From NCBI GenBank assembly GCA_050084985.1, contig JBITNC010000001.1, forward strand, positions 56,544,001 to 56,608,000: a stretch of DNA of 64,000 nt, read 5' to 3'. A model generated the notes under the pieces. The model was not told the origin of the DNA. It did no database searches and was given only the letters and a program-made list of their open reading frames with translations. The translations under genes were made by a program, and so were the position numbers. Numbering within the stretch: position 1 is the first letter of the stretch; each line of letters begins with the position of its first letter. Positions 45,025-57,031 of this stretch are shown piece by piece. This DNA is from Nageia nagi (lineage: Eukaryota > Pinophyta).

Positions 45025-48000
45025 AAGATATAGCACTTAAACTAATTCTAAACACATAAGTAGAGGTTCATTTCATGTTATATCTATCTCTCCTATAATC
45101 AAAATCTAAGTGCCTTGAGAGAATAAACAAGGGCAACTTAGAATACTTGAGATTAAAATCCTTTATGCTTGTAACATACTTCAAGATTTGCTTAACAACA
45201 TTGAGATGCTTAAAATATAGTTTCTGCATAAATCATACCATCAAAAGAGTTGGAGCTAAGAGATAAAGTGATTCTAGGAGAGATTGGGATTGTAACAAAT
45301 TTGCACTTTTCCATTATAAAATTTAGCAATATGTATGATATATACTTGTATTGACTAAGGTATATGCAATTATTATATTGGTACACTTGCATACCAAGGT
45401 AGTAGTGCAGAAGACCAAGATCAGTAATTTCAAAAGTTGCCTTAAGTTTAGATATGCAATCTTGGATGATTTTGATCAGTATTTCTTATGATCAAAAGAT
45501 GAACCACATAGAGAAGAATCAAGACCAAGTCTTATCCTAATTGAGCATATATAAATATAAATTGGATAAGTACTTAGAGAACCCAAAATATTTTGTACCA
45601 AGCTCTAGGTTCTTGCTTAAGTCCATACAAATAATTCTTTAACTTGCAAATAAGGGACTCTTTGCCTTCCACAATAAGCCCTTCTAGTTGATTCATGTAG
45701 ATAGACACATATAAGTCACCATAGAGAAAAATAGTACTTGATTTTAAGTTAAATTTTTTTTCATATGGGTTACTAAAAGAGCAAAGATTAACTTGATTAT
45801 GGGCATATTTTCCATTAGAGTAAAGGTTTCTTGATAATCAACTCCATATTTTTGAGCGAAACCCTTAGCTACTAACCTTGCCTTGTATTTCTTAATTTTT
45901 GCAATTGAATTATATTTTACATTGTAAATCAACTTATTACCAATTATATTTCATTCATTGGGATAGGGAACCAAATCTCAACTTTGATTTTTTATTATAT
46001 CCTTATAGTCCACTTTCATGGCTTCCATCTAACATTTATACTTTGAAACTTCCTTGAATGATGAGGGGTCATTTTTGTTATCATTTTTGGTAAATAAGGA
46101 TTTATTTAAGATCACACTTCTTGTTATCCTTTATGGTGGAGAATTTTATTCCTAAGATGAATTATCTACACTAATATCCAACTAACTAGTTGCAACAAAA
46201 GAGTCATTAAGATCATCTAGGTTCTCATAGGAAGCATATTCCTTAGAAAGATTATTGAACTTAACATCCTTGGATATGAACACTAATTTGGAGGAAAGAG
46301 AGTAGATCATGTAGCTTCTATTCTAATTATCATAACCCATAAAGATGCACTTTTTGGATTTCTTATCCAACTTCTTTCTTTTCTCAAAAATGATGAAGCC
46401 ATAGACATCATATCCAAAAATTCTAAAGTAATCCATGTTAGGTTTCTTTTCTATCCATGTTTTATATAAGGTTTTATCTTAAAATACTTTTAAATTGTAC
46501 CTATTTAGGGTATATATTGTAGTATTTACAACTTCACCTTATAAGAAACTAGGGAGATTTCCCAACATGCACCTAACCATTTATTGAATTGTCCAATTCT
46601 TTCTTTTAGCAACACCATTTTGCTAATGGCTGTAAGGAATCATGAACTACCTATTGATTCTATATTTGGCATAATATTCATTGAATTCATTATTATTATA
46701 CTCACCTCCTTATTATATCTTAGCATCTTGATCTTAAAGTCAATCTTATTTTTGATTAAGGCTTTCATATCTTTAAACCTATGAAAGGTTTGATCCTTGT
46801 TCTTGAGAAGATAACCAAATGTCATCTTGTTGCAGTTGTTGATGAAGGTCAAGACATATGAAGCTTTTAGAAGAGAATTAATTTATAAAATACCCATAAA
46901 ATATGAATGAATAAGCTAAAAAGGTTGTGTTACCTAGGTTGCCTTATCTTTCTCAAATTTATGCCTATTCATCTTGCCTAATATGCACTTCTCATAAAGA
47001 CAAATTATAGGTGATATAAATGGAAAACCTTACATAAGTACCTAATTTTTCATAACTTGAATACTCTTGTGATTAGGGTGGCCTAATTTATGGTACCAAA
47101 TATTATCCCTAGAGCAAACATTCATAGCAAGGTACATCTTTGTTGGCACTTGCTCCACAATAAAAAAGGTCATATTTCATTGATCCTTTCACCAAAGTAG
47201 TTAATCCCTTCTTAATGCACTAGGAGTGTGAGTTGAATTCAAATGAGTACCCTTTCCTTGCAACTTGAATTATTAAAATAAGGTTCATACTAAATTTGGG
47301 TACATAGAGTATATTTTCAAAACCTTTCCATGTATGAATATACTCCCAATCCTTTGAACTTCAAGGATTGAATTATCACCTATCACAATTGCATCTTTCC
47401 TATACATATTAAAATTTCAAACTTATCCTTTTAAAAATATATGTGATTAGTGCACCCAAAGTCAACAATCCAATTATCTAAAAAAGTGTGAGACATGGAT
47501 TAAATACCATACACATAAACACATTTATTGTTATTCTTCTTACCTTTGAAGTTGTTTAGTTTTTCAAATCCTTTACCATATTGTTCTTTCTTATTATTGA
47601 ATCAATAAGATTTATTATGACAATATATGCCATAAAAATTACAATTTCCATCAAATTTAGCTTTAGATTTAGATTTATCAGACTTATCCTAGCCATTATG
47701 CATATTGTTTCCACATTTCTTGAAATCCTTTTTTGGAGTATGAGAAGATTTCTTTTGATCATATAAATTCTTTTTAAAGTGAGTATTTGTTGGTATAAAT
47801 GCCATAGGATGCTCCTCAAGAGAAGTAATCAATAACTTTTTGTTGAGAGTTTCTTCATTTTTTCAAAAGAACTAGAGAAAGATTTTCCAAGGAATACACT
47901 TCTTCATCATTGAGCCTTATCTCAATAACTATCATGAAGTGAATGAATTTAGAAGAGAAAATTTGAAGGATAATGAATACCATAAAATCATTATTGATCC

Positions 48001-48415
48001 AATTACAACCACATCCCACAAGATGGATTCTAAGATCAATAATCTTGTTTAGGTATATTACAACACTTTCTTTTTCCTCTTGATGCAATTGCAATAACTT
48101 TTGAAGAATGGTAAACCTCTTAGAGAATTTAAATCCAAAGTAGATTTTATTTAGCCTATCTCATGCTTCTTTTGTAAAGTTTGAAGAGGATATCATAAGG
48201 ATAACTTCATATAAAATTGCATGAAAGATCATTGAGGTTGCTAGGTCATTCTTTATGTTGTAAGTCTCAAGTTCCTTTTCATATGTAGAAGCAACTTGAT
48301 TTTTATTTATAGTTTACCATAATTTCTATACTTTGAGTTCTACTTTCATCTTAGGTTCTCAAATAGCATAGTTGGAACCATATAGGATGTGCTTGGGCGT
48401 AAAGGAGTCTTCCAT
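45025..48415 (-). pseudogene. Host copia element gag-pol (gag to early RNase H), minus strand
   Basis: ATG at 48415 opens MEDSFTPKHILYGSNYA (Gag). UBN2 words follow at 47855-48094 (LQLHQEEKESVVIYLNKII, IRLNDEEVYSLENL), then a decayed knuckle near 47630 (CNFYGIYCHNKSY), GAG-pre-integrase at 46980-47400, integrase remnants at 46560-47000 (CEKCILGKMNRHKFEKDK, INNCNKMTFGYLLKNK), the acidic linker, and RT at 45744-45932 (YKARLVAKGFAQKYGVDYQETF). The RT active site reads YVVH instead of YVDD near 45500. RNase H begins at about 45025-45200 and continues at 31395. More than 20 stops make it the most decayed copy of the family. Confidence 0.75.
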
Positions 48416-49052
48416 TTGCTACAAAAGAATGTGAAAGTGTTAACTAATGTAAACATATTAATTTTTTGAATCAAATTAATCAACCATGTTGAGTTTAATC
48501 ATTTATATACATGTTGAGATTTGTTCAAATTAATCAACCATACCTATTGAATTATTCAATTATACAAGATAAAATTTTACCAAAGATAATCAACTATGGC
48601 TTACTTAAATTGTCTAAAACATTTGTGTGCAAAGGTTTATAATAGTATTAAATGATATATTTCATACATCCAACATTTTTTCATAACCAAATACCAAGTT
48701 GTAGAAAGGGGTAAAGTTGAGGCTTATTTTTTTGTTTAAAAATTAGGCCTTCATCTAGAAACTCTCAAGGAGCCCAAGTCTTACCAATCCTCAACTAGTT
48801 CCCCTTGGTCAATAATATACACTCATAAGAAGGAGTGTTAATTATTTACTAAAGGCATGACATACGTTGGATTGGCCAAACTATTATCTTGATTAGCTTT
48901 CAAGTTTTCCTTCTAGGTTATCAGGATAATCAATGAATAGACATGCATATATGTGGTATCACTGCACACATGCCTATCTACCTATATAGAGTTATATCTA
49001 TACCAATAAAGGACTTAGAGGAGATTAAGAAGTATAAACTTTACACCATTTG
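48416..49052 (-). other. Host copia leader, gag-proximal part
   Basis: Noncoding. Similar in sense orientation to the leaders at 38217-38800 and 33600-34119 (AATTAGGCCTTCATCTAG and ACCAATCCTCAA words). It is cut at 49052 by the gypsy insertion and resumes at 55065. Confidence 0.6.
49048..49052. repeat. Target-site duplication, left copy (ATTTG)
   Basis: ATTTG here is repeated exactly at 55060-55064, flanking the gypsy element. Confidence 0.85.
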
Positions 49053-49452
49053 TGTTATGATGCTACAAATATGAAAAACAAAATATTGTAGGAATGAAAT
49101 GAATCTTGATTTGAAATAAGAAAAAGATAACTATCTATCAGAAATAACAGAGCATGTGCTGGTAAATAGAACACAAAATAGAATTAATAAGTAGATAAGG
49201 ATAAGATTTTACTAAATAGTAATAGAATCATAGGCCACTTTGAAGGGGCTACCTCCTTAAAATTTCAAAGGTGAAAAAAATAATGTTCAAGATGGATTTC
49301 TCTACACACTTCTATTTATTTATATTAAACTAACCGTAACCCTAATAGTAATGCAAAATCAGGCCCTGCCCTTACAATCATAAAATTATGGTTTATAATA
49401 TAAATAAAATACTAATACTAATACTAAAATGTTATGATGTGGGATCCTAACA
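49053..49452 (-). repeat. Chromovirus LTR (3' LTR in element sense), 400 bp
   Basis: Plus strand begins TGTTATGATGCTACAAATATG and ends GGATCCTAACA; it matches 54650-55059 with scattered changes and a 10-bp length difference. Confidence 0.92.
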
Positions 49453-49465
49453 TGCCACCCCTCTT
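49453..49465 (-). other. Polypurine tract of the chromovirus
   Basis: Minus strand reads AAGAGGGGTGGCA next to the 3' LTR. Confidence 0.75.
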
Positions 49466-49499
49466 GGGATGAAGCTTTGTCCTCAAAGCTTGAAGTGTA

Positions 49500-49840
49500 G
49501 AAACTATTGTTGTAGCTAATGAAGGATTTTCCATGTTGCATCTTCTGGTGCCATGCCTTACCAAGGAATTCTATGATGGAGTGATTACAAAGCTATCATG
49601 AATGTTGATCCAAAACTACCTTAGGTACAAATACCATTAATCCATTCTCCACCAACTCAGATAATTATGTCTCAACTTGAACCTCTAATCCAACCACTTT
49701 CTTAAGGCAAGAGACATGAAACATTGGGTGAATCCTTGAAGAAGTAAGAAGCTCTAATTTATATGCAACTAGGCCAATGCACTATAACACCTTGTAAGGA
49801 CCATAAAAATTTGGGGCCAATTTTGAGGGCCTTTTATTTT
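49500..49840 (-). pseudogene. Chromovirus integrase tail and chromodomain remnant
   Basis: Minus frames show [30 protein letters not shown] near 49690-49740, then VFVPKVVLDQHS near 49620, SIIEFLG and APEDATW near 49540. This is the usual gypsy order of an integrase GPY/F-type tail, the HPVFHVS linker and a chromodomain; in relatives the chromodomain steers integration by binding chromatin. Stops and shifts break it, and only part of the aromatic cage can be judged. Confidence 0.65.
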
Positions 49841-49999
49841 TAAATATTTATGGTGATAAGGTTGCAACCTCAAAAAGACCATATCATCTACCTATAACTC
49901 TCTTTCCACATGTTACTGATCAACCTATTGTTTCATATGTTGTTGGGCTATCTAAAGGTTATCCTTGAACAAATAAAGAATATCATATTGAGTAACTAA

Positions 50000-50620
50000 A
50001 ACTAAGTCAAATACCTAAATTTTATTATACCTACAACATACGAGGTGACTGTTGGTGGAGCTTGACCATACACTACTTCATAGGGGGTCATCTTGTTGGC
50101 AAAATGATAAGATGTATTATACCACCACTTAACCAAGGGAAGCATCATACCCAATGCATAGGTTGTGCTAAAGCAAAACAATGTAAATATGTTTCCAAGC
50201 ATTTGTTGATAATTTTAGTCTAACCATCAATTTGTGGTGATATGTTGAGCTCATGTTTAGTTGGGTACCTTACAGTTTAAAAAGCTTTTGCCAAAAATGA
50301 CTTGTAAAAGTGGGATCATGATCACTAAAAATCATCTCTAGAATGCCATGTAATTTGAAAATTATATCCAAGAATAATTGTGCCACTATCATTGCTTTGT
50401 AGGGATGAGCCAATGAACCAAAATGAGCATATTTGCATAACTGATCAACCACCACTAGAATAATTGAATTACCATGAGATTTAGGAAGGCCTTCAATGAA
50501 ATCCATTGAAATATTGGTCCATATATGTGTAAGTATGGGAAGAGGTTGAAAGAGTCTTGGAGTACCCACTATCTCACCCTTTTATCATTGACACACATCA
50601 CAAGCTGCCACAAACTACTT
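50000..50620 (-). pseudogene. Chromovirus integrase core remnant
   Basis: The open frame at 50270-50569 reads FQPLPILTHIWTNISMDFIEGLPKS, with the first catalytic Asp in SMDFIEGLP, then VVVDQLCKYAHF and FSDHDPTFTSHFW with the second Asp. After a frame change, 50002-50202 reads LVKWWYNTSYHFANKMTPYEVVYGQ, the part after the catalytic Glu. The Glu region near 50220 is not cleanly readable. Confidence 0.8.
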
Positions 50621-50845
50621 GATATTTAATTTCATACCTATCCAATAGAATGATCATGCCACTCACTTATAAGTTTTCAAAAATCTTTCATGTCTTAATG
50701 TAGGTGTGGAATGCAATTCAAAAAGTATTTCTGATTTATATTTTGAAGGAGATGGTAACAAAATTTGACCTTTGAATCTCAAAATACCATCATGCCATGT
50801 GTAGTGTGGTTTACTCATGGGGTCTTGAGTGATCTATTTTAGAAA

Positions 50846-51474
50846 TTATTGGGTGGAACTATTATCTACCCACTCTTGTTTAACTTTATCCAACCATTGA
50901 GGAATAGGAGATGAAAGAGCTTGCAGTGCTACTTGATCTTTAAATTTTCTAAACAAAGCATCGGTAACCACATTCTCCTTACCTTTATGGTATACTATCT
51001 CATAATCATACCCTAGTAGTTTAGTCACCCATTTTTGTTGCTCAGGTGTAGAAATGTGTTGTTCAATGAAAAATTTCAAACTGTGATAATCTATGAGGAT
51101 GATGAAATGGCAACCAATAAGATATGGTCTCTAATGTTGAACTACATGAATGATGGTAAGCATTTCTTTTTCATAAGTGGATTCACCCAAATTTTTTTTA
51201 GAGAGTGCTCTACTAATGAATGCCAAGGGACACCCTCCTGCATTAATACTACCCTTATTCCTACTCCACAAGCATCACATTCTATCATAAATATTTTAGA
51301 AAAAACTAGCATTGCTAATACTAGGGTGGTACACATCACCTCCTTAAGCTTAAGGAAAGCTACCTTAGCTTGAGGGGACCATTGGAATGCATTCTTTTTC
51401 ATCAACATGGTTAGAGGTGTTGTAATCTTGCCATAATCCTTCACAAATTTCTTATAATAGCCTATCAACCCCAA
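50846..51474 (-). pseudogene. Chromovirus RNase H remnant
   Basis: Open frame 51142-51474 reads FLGLIGYYKKFVKDYGKITTPLTMLMKK, then FQWSPQAKVAFLKLKEVM and ECDACGVGIRVVLMQEG, with the RNase H Asp in ECDA and the G-x-G-x-VLMQ strand. After a shift, 50846-51079 reads FIEQHISTPEQQKWVTKLLGYDYEIVYHKGKENVVTDALFRK, the end of RNase H with the Asp of VTDAL. Two frames are needed, so it is not functional. Confidence 0.85.
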
Positions 51475-51479
51475 GAATC

Positions 51480-52440
51480 CTTAGAGAATTTTCAAAGATG
51501 TAGGAATAGGCCAATTCTTCATGTCAGTAATCTTTTGTGGATCCATCATAACTCCCTCTATAGATATAACATGGCCTAAGTAGTCAATTTCCCTCTTGCT
51601 GAACATTTTAATTTTCTTACATATAGCTAGTGTTCCTTCAAAATTTGTAAGGTTTGGTCAACATGTGCCACATGTTCTTGCCATGTTTTATTATAGATCA
51701 AGATATCATAAAAGAAAACTAAAATGAATTTCTTAAGGAATGGATGAAACACCTGATTCATTAAAATTTGAAATGTGGATGGAGCATTTGTGAGGATAAA
51801 AGGCATGACTAGGAACTCATAATGGCCCTCATGGATGTGAAATGCAATTTTTGGTATATCCTCCTCCTTGAGGCATATTTAATGATACCCAATCCTAGGT
51901 CCAACTTGAAAAAATATCTTGCCCCATGCAATTCATCCAATAATTCATTAATGATCAAATGGGAAATTTGTCCTTGATAGTAATTTTGTTGAGGGCCTTA
52001 AAAATCCACACACATATGCTAGGAACCATCTTTCTTACAAACTAATATAATTGGAGAAGAATATGGGCTTACACTAAGTCAGATTACTCCTGCATGCAAT
52101 AGTTCCTTAACCAATTTTTCAATTTAATTTTTTTATAAACAAGGATACCAATAAGGATGAATGTTTGGTGGGTGACTTCTTGGCACCAATTGGATAGCAT
52201 GATCATGTGATCACTAGGGTGGTAAGCCCATTGGTTTCTCAAAGGTACTTGAATGCTTACTTAAGATGGGCTGTAGATCCTTAGGCTCTATGATTTTAGA
52301 TTTGATGATTAAGAAAGAGTATAACTGTGCTAGCATCCCTTTTCTAATTTTTTATAGGATCTTTTCCATGTGATGTGAGCTACAACTTATACAGATCCAC
52401 CCTATAATCCCTTAAGAGTATGCTCGTATTCATCTATTTT
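51480..52440 (-). pseudogene. Chromovirus reverse transcriptase remnant
   Basis: Minus frames give, in order, KLVKELLHAGVI, SPYSSPIILVCKKDGS, MCVDF, ISHLIINELLDELHGARYFFKLDL (motif A Asp), a decayed motif B, and FFYDILI near 51705-51725. Motif C is normally F/Y-x-D-D; here the first Asp is Tyr. There are many stops and at least four frame changes. Confidence 0.8.
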
Positions 52441-52470
52441 GAAGGTCATCCATAGCTCTAAAAAATTTTA

Positions 52471-52700
52471 CTATACGATGCCTAAAGTCCTCAACCATTG
52501 TACCCCTAAAACTATATCACATCCCCCAAGTGGTAAAGCATACATGTCACTTTTCAAAGTATAGTGGTCCATGTTCAGTTTGACATTATGACATGTGCCT
52601 TTACATGCTATTTTTCCTCCATTACCAACCATAACCTCAAAATTAAGGGTGGATGTAATAGTCAACAACCTTAGCCACTCATGGATCAATGAAATTATGA
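52471..52700 (-). pseudogene. Chromovirus aspartic protease remnant
   Basis: A frame open for 72 codons reads LRLLTITSTLNFEVMVGNGGKIACKGTCHNVKL, then YALPLGGCDIVLGVQWLRTLG, the second half of an RVP_2-type protease with the conserved ILG-like flap region. The catalytic DSG triplet lies just upstream, where translation reads DSGSTHNFID-like words around 52690-52720. Confidence 0.82.
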
Positions 52701-52899
52701 GTACTTCCTGAATCCAACAATATTATGAGAGGGTGATTTTTAAAAACCCTTTGACCTTTATAGTTTGAGTGGTGGTAATTCCTACCAATGTATTGTAAGA
52801 TATAACTAGGGCCTCCTCATCTAGAATTTTTTTTATAGCCTCTTCGGGTGCACTCTCATATTCCTCCTCACTAGGAGCATTAGCATCAAGTAAATATAA

Positions 52900-53880
52900 C
52901 TTTTATTGTGTACAATGATGAACAAAACAAATTTCTCATCACAATTATAGCATAATCCCTTCTTTCAATGCTCTTCCATTTCCTCCCATGTCAACTTCTT
53001 AGTTTACATTGTGTGATTCGATGGTGGGGCACTTATGTTATTAAAGGAATGGAAAATATTATGTGTTTTGGTGAATGGCGGTCTTGCATTTCATCGATGA
53101 GCACTGGTTTTATCTTATGTAAGCTTTGCCAAGGCAATAGCATCCATCATAGTTTTAGGATTAAACATTTTAACCTTTGATTTAATTTCTTCCTTTAAGC
53201 CACTGATGAAATAACTTATGAAAAATGCATTTTCCAACCCCTCTATGTGATTTGCCAATTTCTCAAATTGATTTTGGTATTCTTTGATTGTTGTAGTTTG
53301 ATGTAACTTGGTCAATGCCCCTATGAAATCTTCATAGTCACTAGAGTCAAAATGGATCAATAATTGTTGAGTGAATGTATCCCATGAAGGAGTGGGATGC
53401 ATTTTTTAGTACCATTGATTCCATTGGAGAGCCTGACGATCCAAATGAAAAGATGCCATGTGCACCTTCAAATCCTTTAGGATTTGGTTTAATGTGAAAT
53501 ACTATCTATCTTTACAAATCTAGCCAGTGGGATTATCTCCATCAAATCAAGGAAAATCTAATTTGGTTGTGTGAGGAAGAATAAAACCACCTTGTTGGAT
53601 CTAAAAGTTATGATGATACCCTTATGGATTTCTTGACTACCTTGATTGTTGTGAACTAGATGCATTATTGGTATGATTGAGACTTAGTTGAACACTATCA
53701 TATTTAATATCAAGGGTTTGTATTTATGTTTGTATTTGTCAAATTTCTATTCTGAATGTACTGGTAAGTGTATCTACCATTTGTTCAATCATAGTTTGAA
53801 ATGTCATCATGGTAGGATCAACTTGTGTTGCTGTTTAGGATCTTATTCAGGTGCCATTTCTGAAAATTTCTATTTCTAAA
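52900..53880 (-). pseudogene. Chromovirus Gag remnant
   Basis: The open frame 53115-53402 is the retrotrans_gag core: PSWDTFTQQLLIHFDSSDYED, ALTKLHQTTTIKEYQNQFEKLANHI, FFISYFISGLKEEIKSKVKMFNP. Upstream minus frames to about 53880 hold the amino end (DQMVDTLTS-like helix). Downstream near 52940 a knuckle remnant reads GLCYNCDEKFV; the later His and Cys are lost. Confidence 0.82.
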
Positions 53881-54628
53881 GTTGATATTTCTAGAAACTA
53901 CGATTTTGAAAAATTATTATTTTTAAAAAGTGCCCAAAAGAGTGTATGGGTGTAATATATCAAAACAATGAGCTCAAAAAGATAATCACAATGGGCTAGG
54001 TCTCTCGATGATGATTTTTGAACCCTTGAACTCTTTTTTTTTTTACATCGGTGGGTTTGTATGCTTTTTTAAAAAATTACTAAAATGGTACAGATTCTTA
54101 GTTATTTAGCTTTGAAGTTTTTGCTACCTCTAAACTGCTATTTTTGGTAGCTCTAAAAAATTACATGTCATACATTCTACTTCTTGAATCAAGGTTTTTT
54201 ATGTGAAGGAATGATTATAAGGTAAGGATTATCTACTCTATAGGCTTGTCTAAACACCCCTCCTATCCAAATTTCATAAGAAAAGAGGCTAAGAGATGGA
54301 TTTTGTGACAAGTAACTTTCCAATAGCACTTGCTAGTGCATTATAGTTTATAGATGATTGACACAGCTTCTTACCTAGTTTTCTTTTATAGCCTAGATAA
54401 TCTTTGATATACCTTTTGGTACATGGAGTCCAATTCTGTGTAGGGTTCTATCTGAGGCCTAGGTATTGGTGTATAGTTTTTTGCACCTCACTTCACACAT
54501 AGCTTTATGGGCAAGTGTGCTTAGCCAAAAATGATAGATCCTCTTGGATATTTTAAAACCCTCGATACAGGGTTTCTAGCTTAGACCTCTAAGAATGTTT
54601 TTTTATTTTCCTGCAACAGAATGGCTTT

Positions 54629-54647
54629 GGAAAGAGCTTTGATACAA
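54629..54647 (-). other. Primer-binding site of the chromovirus
   Basis: Minus strand reads TTGTATCAAAGCTCTTTCC two bases inside the 5' LTR. It is close to TGGTATCAGAGC, the initiator-Met tRNA site typical of plant chromoviruses. Confidence 0.75.
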
Positions 54648-54649
54648 GA

Positions 54650-55059
54650 TGTTACAATGCTACAAATATAAAAAAGGAAATATTGCAAGAATGAAATGAA
54701 TATTGATTTGAAATAGGAAAATGATAACTATCTATTAGAAATAATAGAGCATGCATTGGTAAATAGAATACAAAATAGCATCAATAAGCAAATAAAATTT
54801 GGATTTTACTGAATAGTAACAAAATCATAGGCCGCTTTAAGGTGGCTACCTCCTTACAAATCCAAAGGTGAAAAAAATAATGTTCAAGATGGATTTTCCA
54901 CACACTTCTATCTATTTATATTAAACTAACTGTAATCCTAATAGTAATGCAAAATCGAGCCCCACCCTTACAATCACAATATTACGGTTTATAATATATG
55001 TCGATAATTTAATAAAATACTAATACTAATACTAAAATGTAGGATGTGGGATTCTAACA
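54650..55059 (-). repeat. Chromovirus LTR (5' LTR in element sense), 410 bp
   Basis: Begins TGTTACAATGCTACAAATAT and ends GGGATTCTAACA on the plus strand, followed at once by the ATTTG duplication (55060-55064). Confidence 0.92.
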
Positions 55060-55064
55060 ATTTG
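55060..55064. repeat. Target-site duplication, right copy (ATTTG)
   Basis: Exact repeat of 49048-49052. Confidence 0.85.
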
Positions 55065-56521
55065 GATCATTAGACTGAAGGCTCCAGTATACCTTGCCCT
55101 CCTCTCATGGATCCCTAAATAAGTCATGTTGCATAATATACATGTAGATGTGTTCATTTTAGGGGATACACTTTCAATATTTACGATTTTTGCAAAATAA
55201 AAGCATAGTGCTTAAGGTAAAGTAAAGTGCTTGAAAAAAATACATCATCCACAAAAACAAGAAACCTAAGAGTCCAATGGATTTCGTTACCAACCCCAAG
55301 AGGATCTCTTTATAATGTAAGAGTTTATTAAGTAAAAAATCTCCCCCTTTTATTTAAAAATTGAACCTTGGTAAAAACTTTTCATCAATCATGTACAAAC
55401 CAATTCCTTATTTACAATTTTACCACTTAAGTAAAAATAAATATTACCACATTTTTACCTAGGAAACAATTTTTAATCCCTTTTCAATATTAAGATACTT
55501 AGGTAAAAAAAATATTACAATTTTTCCTTAAAAAAATAGCACTAAGGGAGAGAAAGAAGTAAAAATTTCCCTCCTTTTCAACACTTAGAGAAACAAATTA
55601 CCTCCCCCACTTATACCATAGTAAAACTTTCTAAATATAAATAAATCATACTTTCTTAAGTATTGAAAAATACATAATCTTCCTCAAAATAATTTCTCAT
55701 TAAATACATCTTCTCCAAACTTAAAAAATAAAGTTCTCTCCTTAAAAAATGTTAAATAAATAAATAAACCTTTAATTTTAAATTTTAAGAGGAATGATGA
55801 TAATGCACTAAATTTGCACTCGATGTATACTTTAGCTACAAAAAATTAATGCACATTTTGACCTCTACTCCACTCCAAGCTAGAGTCATTAATGACACAA
55901 CATGATGATGTAAAATACTTTCTTAGTGAGAAAAACATTTGGTAAGTAAAAGGGAAAGAAAAAAAAAATACTTATCAAGTAAGTAAAAATAATTCTCCAA
56001 AGGAGTGATGATGGTCTACAGGTAGCTTAAGTGGTTGCAAGGGTTTGATGGTTGGGTTGGGGGCAACTTGTTTGATAGTGTAAGGTGATAAGAGGTCAAA
56101 GGATAGAGTGGGAAGAAGGTTTGGAATGTAGGTAGTTAGTGTTGAGTGAAGGTAGGGGTAGCATAGGCTATGGGGTGGGCCTCACAATGGTTAATCCCCT
56201 TAAAAAAATGGTGCTTTTACATGCCATAGGATGGTCCTCATAGGGGTTAACCCCTTTTAATTTTTTTTTTTCTTTTTAAATAGCAGTAGGGGACCATGAG
56301 TCATGCGATTGGGGTAGTAGCATAATGGCGGGCATTATTGGTAGCTAGTGTCAATCCAAAATGGGGGTAGCATAAATTTTGGACCTTTAGGTTTATGATA
56401 ATCATTGTATATGCATATGTAAAATGGTAGTCAAACAGGGAAAGATGTTGCTAGTGGTGAGGTGGTAGAGCCTAAAGGGGAAGAGAGTGGGGAAAGGTTC
56501 CTTGATAGGCTATGTTGGGGA
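55065..56521 (-). other. Host copia leader, middle part
   Basis: Noncoding. The first 300 bases resemble the leader at 38760-39000 (GAAGGCTCCAGTATACC, AAATAAGTCATGTTGCA and GAGGATCTCTTTA words). The rest is AT-rich with ACTTAAGTAAAAAT-like repeats, then a less AT-rich part from 56000 comparable with 40020-40700. It is cut at 56521 by the solo LTR. Confidence 0.55.
56517..56521. repeat. Target-site duplication, left copy (GGGGA)
   Basis: GGGGA is repeated exactly at 57027-57031 around the solo LTR. Confidence 0.75.
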
Positions 56522-57026
56522 TGTTAGAATTTATAGTGCATTATTGTAAGGTCTCTTAATGTAATTCACTTAATACTTAAGGGTATCCCTAGATTCCTTA
56601 TGTATTTAGTGAATATGATAATGTAAGTTATCCTACACTCCATTTCATGAGCATGGACCTTAAGTAAAAGGGTGATGCATGTCATGATTTTGTACAATGG
56701 TTAATAGCATGATCCAAAGGAGAATTTTGGCTTATAAATAGAGGGTCATTTCCTTGAGATCACACACTTAGAGAAGCATGAAAATGCCAATCTTGTAGAG
56801 TTGTAGGAATGGTCTTATGGGAGTCTTGTAGAAAAAATCTTAAGAATTTGTAGGAGAGTTCACTTGTGAGAAATAATAAAAAAGATGATTCAAGTGTATG
56901 TACTCCCATGATGCAGGAACCACTATATACGGTGTGTCTCATTGTGCATGAAATTATGTTTTTTATGTTGAAGATTTATGGAATCCTTCAAGGTGATCTT
57001 GGTTATGGAATCCTTAAATTCCATTA
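56522..57026 (+). repeat. Solo copia LTR, 505 bp
   Basis: Begins TGTTAGAATTTATAGTGCA, carries CTTATAAATAGAGGG near 56735, and ends AAATTCCATTA. The perfect 5-bp duplication with no internal element indicates recombination between two LTRs. It is most similar to the LTR at 29813-30331. Confidence 0.82.
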
Positions 57027-57031
57027 GGGGA

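Larger units (their letters stand above)
49053..55059 (-). mobile_element. Ty3/gypsy chromovirus, complete layout, decayed coding
   Basis: LTRs of 400 bp (49053-49452) and 410 bp (54650-55059), a perfect ATTTG duplication, a tRNA-iMet-like primer site (54629-54647), a purine tract (49453-49465), and gag, protease, RT, RNase H, integrase and chromodomain in gypsy order on the minus strand. It sits in the leader of the host copia element: leader sequence stops at 49052 and continues at 55065 in the order seen in the copies near 38700 and 33580. The insertion is therefore younger than the host. Confidence 0.92.
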
